Origin: an uncultured Cellvibrio sp.
GTDB taxonomy: Bacteria; Pseudomonadota; Gammaproteobacteria; Pseudomonadales; Cellvibrionaceae
Reading direction: 5' to 3'
Assembly: GCA_946482345.1 (NCBI GenBank)
Contig: CAMLRJ010000007.1
Location: forward strand, 1-23,651
Length of the DNA: 23,651 bases
The notes below the pieces were generated by a model. That model was not told the origin of the DNA. It made no database searches and was given only the letters and a program-made list of their open reading frames with translations. Positions 8,048 to 15,292 of the stretch are shown here, piece by piece (the first letter of the stretch is position 1; each line of letters opens with the position of its first letter). A program made the position numbers and the translations under genes.

Positions 8048-9178
8048 ATGCGATCAACAATAAAATTAACAACGCTGTTTTTTTGCTTGCCGTCCCTGGG
8101 GTATGCCAAGAATTTTTCGGTAGATCTTTCTGCCGCTATTGGTGAGTCTGACAATGCGTTAAAAACATCCGGCAATGAAATTAGCGAGCAACAAAATCGT
8201 TACGCCGCTTCTATAGAAGGTGACTGGCTTACAGAATGGCTGAGTGCCAATGTGCAATATGCTGCAACAAAGGACACCTTTTCTGATAATTCACAACAAG
8301 ACGAAAGTTATTTGCAGGGTGATTCAGCTGTTAAATTGGGTAATGCTACCAGTATTCTCAATCTGGATTTGCGTCATTCGCGTAGAACATTGTTGCAAGA
8401 TATAGCCGCAGCACCTACCACTGCGAATCAGGAAGAAAGGGAAATCGTGTCTGCTGTGCCCAGTGCTCGTTTTCAAATGAGCGGCAGCGATGAATTAATT
8501 CTGTCCGCTGATTTTTCCCGCACTCGTTATCTGGAATCGGAAGCGCGTGATGCTGATCGAAATACTTATGGCGTGAATTACAATCACGATTTTTCAGCAG
8601 TAGATACTGTAAATTTGCGTGTAAAAAAAACCGAATCGGAGTTTTTGTTTTTCCCGTCTGCGAATTACAACCTGACTTCAGTGGCAGCGGTTTATCAAGT
8701 CAATTTGCGCAAGCTGTCTTATTCTATAGGTGCGGGGCGAGATAAATCGCAGCCGGAAATCGGTGAGGATCAGTCGGTTCCTCACTACGAAGCTTCCTTG
8801 AATTATAAATCCGGCGCCAATGGTTTTCGTGTGTATCTGGATCAGTCAATGACAGATAGTTCGATTGGGCAAGGTTTGGATTTTGCTATTTCCGATGTTC
8901 CCGTTGTCGATGCCGCTATAACTGATATTGGAATTATTAAACGAATCACCGGTGGTGTTGATTGGAATACAACGAGTGTGTGCGCGCGTTGTGATTTAAC
9001 TTTGGGTTTTGCCCATACCAAAGATATGTATGTCGATTCGGATTCCGAATCGACCCAAAAATCGGCCACTATTAATTTCAGGTATACTTTCTCACCGCGC
9101 GCGCAAACATTAATAATGCATGGCATTTCTGATCAGGAACCCGTGTTGGGTCAGTTGACTGAGTCGTATCGTCAATAA
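8048..9178 (+). CDS. EpsL-like outer-membrane beta-barrel protein, frameshifted before its last strands
   Basis: 376 residues as read, starting at an ATG with AGGAAAA about 8 bases upstream. A signal peptide (residues 1-20, cleavage after GYA) is followed by about 350 residues of alternating polar/hydrophobic strands with conserved-looking turns (SAAIGESDNALKT, FSRTRYLES, NYNHDFSAVDTVNLRV), as in outer-membrane barrels of the PEP-CTERM/EPS class. The frame ends at TAA 9176-9178 after LTESYRQ, in the middle of the barrel pattern. The missing end, about 46 codons, is found immediately downstream in a different frame, so one base appears to be missing near 9171-9178. The restored protein would be about 424 residues. 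Probable role: outer-membrane channel or conduit for the EPS, working with the short Wza-like lipoprotein. Without its last strands this barrel would probably not insert. Confidence 0.8.
   Translation: MRSTIKLTTLFFCLPSLGYAKNFSVDLSAAIGESDNALKTSGNEISEQQNRYAASIEGDWLTEWLSANVQYAATKDTFSDNSQQDESYLQGDSAVKLGNATSILNLDLRHSRRTLLQDIAAAPTTANQEEREIVSAVPSARFQMSGSDELILSADFSRTRYLESEARDADRNTYGVNYNHDFSAVDTVNLRVKKTESEFLFFPSANYNLTSVAAVYQVNLRKLSYSIGAGRDKSQPEIGEDQSVPHYEASLNYKSGANGFRVYLDQSMTDSSIGQGLDFAISDVPVVDAAITDIGIIKRITGGVDWNTTSVCARCDLTLGFAHTKDMYVDSDSESTQKSATINFRYTFSPRAQTLIMHGISDQEPVLGQLTESYRQ
9032..9054. repeat. Perfect 23-nt palindrome inside the barrel gene
   Basis: Two 11-base arms (9032-9042 and 9044-9054) are exact reverse complements around the single base at 9043. 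As RNA this would form a 10-bp stem with a 3-base loop. It encodes VDSDSEST of a predicted extracellular or turn region and lies about 120 bases before the frameshift. It could be codon repetition (Asp/Ser/Glu) by chance, or an mRNA structure or a protein-binding site; nothing else in the sequence decides this. Confidence 0.7.
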
Positions 9179-9321
9179 CGCGCCTGTCATTCCAATACAG
9201 CTTTTTGCGTAATATCAGCCTTGAAATTTTTACAGAAAAAGAAGGTCGTTCATCTGATTCCGGGGTGCAGGATTACACTGAAAATTTCACAGGTTTGGCA
9301 CTGGCTTATCATTTCGAGTAA
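9179..9321 (+). pseudogene. Out-of-frame C-terminal end of the EpsL-like barrel gene
   Basis: From base 9163 to the TAA at 9319-9321 the frame one base behind that of the upstream ORF is open. From 9184 it reads LSFQYSFLRNISLEIFTEKE and ends in ALAYHFE. These are amphipathic beta strands with a near-terminal phenylalanine, the usual close of an outer-membrane barrel. No start codon or ribosome-binding site serves it, so it is a continuation of the upstream gene. Going from one frame to the other needs one added base (or two removed). I see no slippery heptamer at the junction (CGTCAATAACG), so programmed frameshifting is not supported; a real mutation or a sequencing or assembly error are the options. 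Confidence 0.8.
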
Positions 9322-9326
9322 TCATC

Positions 9327-11939
9327 GTGATTAAAACAACCTTCTTAAATCTGCTGGTCTTCTTTTGTTTTACGCTTTCATCTTGTGATAGCCAGCAAGA
9401 CAAAGAGAATCAATCAGCACAATATTTAAAATCGGCTGAACAACTTTTTAATCAGGGGCAATTACGCGCAGCTTTGGTTCAAGCAAAAAATGTAATCCAG
9501 ATGTCTCCTGATTCTGCTCAAGGCTATTTGCAAACTGCACGTATTTACAATCGAATAGGTTATTACTCCGAAGTAGAAAAATTAATCGGCAATAAAATAG
9601 CCTTGATGCCGGAGCTTGGTCATGAACTGGCTTATGCTTATTTCCAGCGAAAAAAATATCGTTCAGCGTTGGATACCTTGACTGCATCGAGTCTGGAACC
9701 TGATCAGGCATTCAGATTATTAAAAGCACAATGCCATTTAAATTTGGGTGAAATACCTGAATATGAAATGGAAGTTCGTAAAATGGCGGCTGTTTCGAAT
9801 GATGATGGTTATGCATCTTTTGCACAGGCCAAGTTCGCACAATTAAATGCCGATTGGTCAGCTGCAGAAAAATATTTTTTGTTGGTTCCATCCACATCGG
9901 TATTGCATCGTGAGTCTCTGGTAAATTTGGCTGATGTGTATGCACAGCAATCCAGATTGGATGCGGCTGAAAAATCACTTACGACTGCACTTTCTTCCAG
10001 TATAAATGCAGATACTCTCACAGTAGAAAAAGCCAATATATTAAGTCGATTGGTAGAAATCCTTGTGCGGCAGGGAAGGTCGGGAGAGGCATATACTTAT
10101 CAGACGATTTTATCTTCTGCTAATCCGCAATTGGATGCGATGAAAACCCGCTTTGATGAAGCTGTGACGCTTTATGCAGAAGGAGAGCTTGAAAAATCAC
10201 AAATATTATTAACGGAATTGCATCGCAGTTATCCGAATAATTCGAATGTTACAACTTTGTTGGGGGTGATTGCTTTTCAACAAGGACGCGATCAGGAAGC
10301 AGAAGAATTTTTTTCAAATGTGATTGATCCGGAAACTGCAACATCGGGCCTGATTCAGGCAAACAGTTTGTTGAAAGTGCGTAATAATAAAATCACTGAA
10401 GCGATTGAGTTATTAAAGTCAGCGGTAAATGCACAGCCCACCAATGCGCAGTTATTGGCAACTTATGGTTTGATTCTCTTGCAGCAAAATCCTGATGACA
10501 AGAATGGTGCTATGGCGTTGGAAAAAAGCATTGCCATGGAACCTGCGCAGCAAAGATTGAGGCTGGCTTTGGCCGAGCGACATTATCGTCTGGGTGAAAA
10601 GATGCAAGGGTTGGCACAATTGGAAACTGCATTTAAAAATGCTCCGTTGGACGGTTTAATCCAGCAAACCTATTTTAATCAGTTGGCACAAGATCAAGAT
10701 CAGAAAACAGTGCTGGTCGCCATTGAACAATTAAAAAATAAATACCCTGATGAGTATCAGCCGGTGTTGATTGAATCCTGGTGGATGATCAGGCAAAAAC
10801 AATACGAGGCTGCAGAAAAATTATTAACGGCTCAATACTCGGGTTTGACAAGTCAGCAAAAAAAGGATTCTTTGTTGCTTCTGTCGGAGTTGTATAGCAA
10901 ACAAAATAAGAAAGACTCTGCAAGAAAAATGTTGCAAGATTATTTACGCCTTGCTCCTGAATCAACACAGGTTTATGGCCGATGGTTTGGTTTGTTGGAA
11001 AAAAATTCTTTTTCAACGGCAAAAGCATTTTTAAAAGAACTGCAGTCCGTTGATGAAACTTTATGGCAGCCGCATTTTTATACGGCATTATTAAATGCCC
11101 GTAATCAACAATGGTCGGATCTGGATGCTTCATTGGATTTCGTGTTGCAGAAAACGTCTGATCCCGGAGTCAAGCGTCAAATTATCACGCTCTATAACAA
11201 TTATGGGTTTCAATTGTTCCAAGCTTCAAAATGGGCTGAGGCGCAGAAAATATTTATTAAGTCTTTGGGACTGGATGCCAATGATCGAACAGCGCTTTAT
11301 TACTATGTACAGATTGCATTGAAAAATGGGGAAATTGCTCAGGTAAAAACATTATTGCAGGCTCCTGATGCCGATAAAAAATCAGCAATACACTTTTTCC
11401 TGACGGGGTTAATTGAAGAAAAGGAACAACAGCATACCAAAGCACTGGCGTCTTTCAGGGAGGCTTGGAAAATAGATTCCTTCGAGCTTTACGCTGAAAA
11501 ACTTTACGAAATTTATCAAGCCAACAAAGATTATTCTTCTTTGAGCCAATTAATAGATGAGTGGAATCAACGCGACTCTGCAAACCCCAAAGCACTTTTA
11601 TTAAAAGCTATGCAGCAGCAAGAGCAGGGCAAGTCTGCCGAGGCTATCATTTCTTACGAAAAATTGCTGACATCCAACCCCAATAATCTGGTTGCCATGA
11701 ATAATCTCGCTTGGCTATATATTGATTCAAATCCTATCAAAGCAGAATCGCTTGCATCCGCAGCTTATAAAATGGCGCCGGACTCAGTTGACGTTATGGA
11801 TACCTACGGTTGGATTTTGGTAAAAAATAAAAAATACGATCAAGCAGAAGAAATCTTATCAAAAGCATCTGCGCTGGCTCCTGATAATAAAATTCTTTTA
11901 GAGCATTTATACAAGGCTCGAAAAAAATCTGCAGATTAA
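9327..11939 (+). CDS. prsT: Large TPR lipoprotein, PrsT type (EPS/PEP-CTERM-associated)
   Basis: 870 residues starting at GTG, 5 bases after the restored stop of the barrel gene. A lipoprotein signal ends at LSSC with Cys20 as the lipidated residue, followed by Asp at +2, which in enterobacteria favours inner-membrane retention. The rest is almost entirely helical tetratricopeptide repeats from about residue 32 to the end (typical units: AEQLFNQGQLRAALVQAKNV and AMNNLAWLYIDSNPIKAESL). The length and the N-terminal arrangement fit the PrsT family found in exosortase-associated EPS loci. The probable role is a periplasmic scaffold for polymer transfer, comparable in concept to AlgK or PelB/BcsC TPR domains; that role is inference. 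No good Shine-Dalgarno precedes the GTG, so its translation may depend on ribosomes finishing the barrel gene. It ends 9 bases from the convergent femAB-like gene. Confidence 0.88.
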   Translation: MIKTTFLNLLVFFCFTLSSCDSQQDKENQSAQYLKSAEQLFNQGQLRAALVQAKNVIQMSPDSAQGYLQTARIYNRIGYYSEVEKLIGNKIALMPELGHELAYAYFQRKKYRSALDTLTASSLEPDQAFRLLKAQCHLNLGEIPEYEMEVRKMAAVSNDDGYASFAQAKFAQLNADWSAAEKYFLLVPSTSVLHRESLVNLADVYAQQSRLDAAEKSLTTALSSSINADTLTVEKANILSRLVEILVRQGRSGEAYTYQTILSSANPQLDAMKTRFDEAVTLYAEGELEKSQILLTELHRSYPNNSNVTTLLGVIAFQQGRDQEAEEFFSNVIDPETATSGLIQANSLLKVRNNKITEAIELLKSAVNAQPTNAQLLATYGLILLQQNPDDKNGAMALEKSIAMEPAQQRLRLALAERHYRLGEKMQGLAQLETAFKNAPLDGLIQQTYFNQLAQDQDQKTVLVAIEQLKNKYPDEYQPVLIESWWMIRQKQYEAAEKLLTAQYSGLTSQQKKDSLLLLSELYSKQNKKDSARKMLQDYLRLAPESTQVYGRWFGLLEKNSFSTAKAFLKELQSVDETLWQPHFYTALLNARNQQWSDLDASLDFVLQKTSDPGVKRQIITLYNNYGFQLFQASKWAEAQKIFIKSLGLDANDRTALYYYVQIALKNGEIAQVKTLLQAPDADKKSAIHFFLTGLIEEKEQQHTKALASFREAWKIDSFELYAEKLYEIYQANKDYSSLSQLIDEWNQRDSANPKALLLKAMQQQEQGKSAEAIISYEKLLTSNPNNLVAMNNLAWLYIDSNPIKAESLASAAYKMAPDSVDVMDTYGWILVKNKKYDQAEEILSKASALAPDNKILLEHLYKARKKSAD

Positions 11940-11948
11940 AAATTAATT

Positions 11949-13247
11949 TCAAGGGATATGTTTGATCAAAAATGGCCCGACAATTTTGGTTAACCAGACT
12001 GGCATTAGTTTCCATAATGCGATAAATATTTTGTATTTTGGATTGTTGGGATTTATTTCAGGTAATGCCTGACCTTCAGGCATCAGGTAATACCAGTAGT
12101 GTTGTCTGGGCAAAGCGCCCCACTGTTTTTTGAATTTGTAAGTGCCTGCATCGATAGTGGATCTGCCAAAATCAAAAAATTCAAATTGATTTTCTATCGC
12201 AAATTTTAAAATATTGCGGTACATCCACATATTCATATTTTGTTTATTGGCTTCGGCAATGGTGGATGCCCAGGGGATTTCCAGTGTGTTGTTGTTGCCA
12301 ATTAAAAAAGCGGCGGATACTGGTTTGTTGTTTTTCTTGACAATGATCAGCGTGGAATGGATTGCGGGCTCACTCAAAATCGACTGGAAAAAACTTTTGG
12401 GGTATACCGGTGTGCCCAGATCACGCATATTGCGTGCAAAGACCTGATAAAAATTATCCAGCAATTCTATTTTGCCAATCTTGAGTTCGGGGGAATATTC
12501 TTCCGCCTTTTTGTATTGCGCGCGTAGCTTTGAACCCAGTTCTTGTTCAAGAATTTCATCTGTGTTGGGTAATTGCAAAATCATGGACGCTTTTTTGGCT
12601 GTATAAACAGGATAAAGGTCAGCCTGAATACTGCGAATTTCAATATGGGATAAATTAAATTGATCTAACAGCGTTTTACTGTGATGGATCAATGCGCTAC
12701 AGATATTTTTGTAAGCACTTATGGGGCCGCCGTAATTGATATAGGGAATGGAAACGGCAAAACGACCAAATAATTGACTTGAAAAAAGTGTCAGCGGAAG
12801 ACCACCGATAATTTCGCGGGTTTGATCGTAGGCAATCAATATTAAACTTTCATGGTCAAATTCTTTTTGAATCAAAGTCTGCCATTGCGCTTGATGGTAG
12901 GGAGTGTGGGCGTGATGTTGCAGATATTCAAACCAATCCTGCAATTGATGTCGATCAGCCAGGCTGATGCTAAAACCACCAGCGAAATGATTTTCGGGTT
13001 CCAGATAATCAAATGCTTTTTTTTGTGGGACAAAAAAAGTATCGGCTGGTTTTTCAGCTTGAGCTGCTTGTTTGATAGCGGCTTCAGTGTCATCAATTAA
13101 CAGGGAAATGGCTTGCATTTGTTGCAGGAGTAGTTTGTGTTCATCACTACCTTTTTCTACCTGTTTGAATTGCCGGGCTATTTCCCCTTTTTTATTTTTT
13201 TGTGCCTTTAATAAAGCGGAAAGCTCTGTTGTTTGTGCGTTAGACAT
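11949..13247 (-). CDS. FemAB-like aminoacyl/peptidyl transferase, XrtA-system-associated type, with N-terminal coiled coil
   Basis: 432 residues. FemA/FemB/FemX enzymes use aminoacyl-tRNA to add amino acids to peptidoglycan precursors; the homologues in EPS loci have unknown acceptors. The transferase part spans about 85-432 as a double GNAT-like fold. It shows YINYGGP (about 169-175), a central MRDLGTPVYPKSFF, a second-domain ATLEIPWAS-like strand (NTLEIPWAS), and FEFFDFGRSTIDAGTYKFKKQWGA (about 355-378), which is diagnostic of the subfamily. Residues 5-66 form a charged helical hairpin (LKAQKNKKGEIARQFKQVEK then EHKLLLQQMQAISLLIDDTE) resembling the tRNA-binding arm of seryl-tRNA synthetase. 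It is the last gene of the minus-strand operon, 14 bases after the deacetylase. Plausible role: adding an amino acid to free amines left by the deacetylases (inference). Confidence 0.86.
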   Translation of the reverse strand: MSNAQTTELSALLKAQKNKKGEIARQFKQVEKGSDEHKLLLQQMQAISLLIDDTEAAIKQAAQAEKPADTFFVPQKKAFDYLEPENHFAGGFSISLADRHQLQDWFEYLQHHAHTPYHQAQWQTLIQKEFDHESLILIAYDQTREIIGGLPLTLFSSQLFGRFAVSIPYINYGGPISAYKNICSALIHHSKTLLDQFNLSHIEIRSIQADLYPVYTAKKASMILQLPNTDEILEQELGSKLRAQYKKAEEYSPELKIGKIELLDNFYQVFARNMRDLGTPVYPKSFFQSILSEPAIHSTLIIVKKNNKPVSAAFLIGNNNTLEIPWASTIAEANKQNMNMWMYRNILKFAIENQFEFFDFGRSTIDAGTYKFKKQWGALPRQHYWYYLMPEGQALPEINPNNPKYKIFIALWKLMPVWLTKIVGPFLIKHIP

Positions 13248-13261
13248 TGAACTCTTTCTTG

Positions 13262-14266
13262 TTAGCTTGTTTTGGATCGAAGATATTCAATCCAGGATGA
13301 ATATCGAATAAATTGATTGAGACTGGACGGGAAGCTGTGGCGCGGAATATTAAACAAATCCTGCTTGATATTAGCCAGAGTTGTATTTCCTGGTTTTGCA
13401 CTTACAGCAGCCATAAAATTGGCATTGCTGACCAGTGAACAATGTTTGGGCGAGTAATCTTTATCTGTACCGGATGAATAGCAAAATACGTTTGATGCAC
13501 CGGGAATTTGTGCAAACAGTTTGTCTCTTGAATCCTGTAACTCCAAATTAATTTTTTCTTCGCTTAAGGTATTGAACACTTTGTGGGTTTTACCATGTGC
13601 GCCTACATTTAATCCCAGTGCGTGATAATGCCTCAGGTTATTCCAATCTGCCGGTGCAAATTCTGCAGGCGCTGTTGCAGGTAAGGAAACTGCCAGGCTG
13701 GATTGCAGGAATTTTAAAAAATGGTTTTGGGTTTCATCAGGCAAATGTTTTGCAAAAACCGTTATTTTGCGGCGGCTGATAATGCGGGATTCCTGATTAC
13801 TGAAATCCAATGAAAAAAACTGATCATTGTAGGTAAATTCTATGGTGGGAATGGAAGTCTTTTGACAAAAATAAATAATTTTTGCATCCCAGGGCCAGTC
13901 GATATTATCGGAGAAATCACTCAATACAAAGATTGTGGGTTTTGCATTGTATTTCAGCAATATGGGCGTTAATACCGTCAGCTGATCAAGATAACCATCG
14001 TCCATGGTAAAACAGAGTGTCGGTCTTGCGGGTTTTTCTCCGTTAATAGCCATCTGCACAATTTCATCAATATTGGAAAAATGAAAATTATTTTTTTGTG
14101 CGTAATCAAGGCACTGTTCCAGTAGTTTGGGGTCGGTTCCATTGAAGATCTTATTTTCGGGGGAGGGCCTATGCATCATATAGATAGTGACGTAGTGACC
14201 CAGAAGACTTGATGCCAGTGCATTAAGTGGCGAGATTGCTAATAAGCGCGTTATAAGTCTATCCAT
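13262..14266 (-). CDS. NodB-type polysaccharide deacetylase (CE4), first of two in tandem
   Basis: 334 residues with the carbohydrate esterase 4 signature. Motif 1 is FTMDDGY (D89 the likely base, D90 the metal ligand), where the usual TFDDG phenylalanine is methionine. Motif 2 is HGKTH (H224, H228 as metal ligands), and a YMMHR motif lies near residue 30, as in other polysaccharide deacetylases. A roughly 100-residue stretch between motifs 1 and 2 is longer than in minimal NodB proteins. No clear cleavable signal peptide is seen; the N-terminus is only moderately hydrophobic, so localisation is uncertain. The start is supported by GGAGG 5 bases upstream of the ATG. It lies 18 bases after the stop of the other deacetylase and 14 bases before the femAB-like gene. 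Substrate is inferred to be the EPS or its lipid-linked intermediate. Confidence 0.86.
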   Translation of the reverse strand: MDRLITRLLAISPLNALASSLLGHYVTIYMMHRPSPENKIFNGTDPKLLEQCLDYAQKNNFHFSNIDEIVQMAINGEKPARPTLCFTMDDGYLDQLTVLTPILLKYNAKPTIFVLSDFSDNIDWPWDAKIIYFCQKTSIPTIEFTYNDQFFSLDFSNQESRIISRRKITVFAKHLPDETQNHFLKFLQSSLAVSLPATAPAEFAPADWNNLRHYHALGLNVGAHGKTHKVFNTLSEEKINLELQDSRDKLFAQIPGASNVFCYSSGTDKDYSPKHCSLVSNANFMAAVSAKPGNTTLANIKQDLFNIPRHSFPSSLNQFIRYSSWIEYLRSKTS

Positions 14267-14284
14267 GCCTGCCTCCAGAATCTG

Positions 14285-15292
14285 TTACATCATACCCGAG
14301 AGCCTTGCGCCAAATTCGCGAGGCGTACTACTGACCTGCTCGTGCAAACCGATTCTTTTTAGTTCGTGTAAAGAAAAATTATTATTAGACACTATGCCTT
14401 TCTGTGTGGTGACGGCTGCGGTGTAGCTTGCTTTTACCAACTCCAAGGCAGTTTGATTGTAGTCACCATTAGGGAAACAAAACAAGTCAATTTTTTGGTC
14501 TAATTGATTTTCCAGAATAGTTTTGCTGTTGTTGATTTCGTATTCCAGTTCAGTGACAGTCAATCGATCAGTCAATCTTTTGTGGCTGCAAGTGTGTGAG
14601 CCTATATCAACCAACCCTGATGCTTGCATTGATTTCAGTTCATCCCAATTCATGAGTGCTCTTGGCATATCGTTTAGTAAATGATTTCCCTGATTGATTT
14701 CTGCCAGAGCGCTGAAAATTTCTTTATCTGAAAATTGTTTGAGCCTTGCAATACAGGATGCAGCAAACTCTCTGTTAATGGCTGGATTTTTTTCAGTAAT
14801 GCAATTGCCAAATAACGGGTGGGATTGCATAGCCGCAAGTCGATTATTAAATAATAACCATAAAACAATATTGGGCCAGAATTGAAAGTCAGTACCGATC
14901 TTTTCTGCAACCGCAAACAGGGTGGCAGGAACTTGATGTTGTTTGAGTATGGGTAGAGCAAATTGGTAATTGTCCAGCCAGCCATCATCAAAAGTAATGA
15001 CACAGGCTTTGCGTGGTAATTTGTTGCCGGCTTGTTTGTGTGCAACCCATTCTTTTAAAGAGACTATGTCAAAAATCTTTTTGGCTTCACGCAGATGCAT
15101 ATCAAAAGTATCGGGCGTGACAACCATTCCGGGTTCTTCGGTGATGAAACGGGGATCGTTTTCCGGGAGTATTCGATGATACATCAGCACCCATAAATGC
15201 GGCTGATCAAGAGCGCGATGATGCATGCCGTATCGTGATGCAATACTGGTTGCTGTTGATTTCAACAATCGTTTAACGGGGTTCATACTCAC
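14285..15292 (-). CDS. NodB-type polysaccharide deacetylase (CE4), second of two in tandem
   Basis: 335 residues if started at the GTG at 15292, 333 if at the ATG at 15286; neither has a strong ribosome-binding site. The GTG overlaps the TGA of the ATP-grasp gene (GTGA), which suggests coupling. Features: VLMYHRILPEND (about 35-46), motif 1 ITFDDGWLDN (D102, D103), PATLFAV, then a long insertion before MNWDELKSMQASGLVDIGSH and motif 2 HTCSH (H233, H237), and FCFPNGDYN later. All expected metal ligands are present, so activity is likely. It shares architecture with the next deacetylase (conserved YHR, long insertion) but is clearly divergent from it, which suggests an old duplication or two separate specificities rather than a recent copy. 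Confidence 0.88.
   Translation of the reverse strand: MSMNPVKRLLKSTATSIASRYGMHHRALDQPHLWVLMYHRILPENDPRFITEEPGMVVTPDTFDMHLREAKKIFDIVSLKEWVAHKQAGNKLPRKACVITFDDGWLDNYQFALPILKQHQVPATLFAVAEKIGTDFQFWPNIVLWLLFNNRLAAMQSHPLFGNCITEKNPAINREFAASCIARLKQFSDKEIFSALAEINQGNHLLNDMPRALMNWDELKSMQASGLVDIGSHTCSHKRLTDRLTVTELEYEINNSKTILENQLDQKIDLFCFPNGDYNQTALELVKASYTAAVTTQKGIVSNNNFSLHELKRIGLHEQVSSTPREFGARLSGMM

Noticed and set aside
9165..9185. Programmed frameshift in the barrel gene
   Set aside because: No slippery heptamer, no nearby Shine-Dalgarno-like stimulator and no close downstream structure; the palindrome at 9032-9054 is upstream and too far away.
11926..11937. AATCTGCAGATT palindrome with a T-run on the minus strand, as terminator for the FemAB operon
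   Set aside because: The stem would be only four weak pairs with a four-base loop, and it lies in the coding end of the TPR gene; too weak to call.
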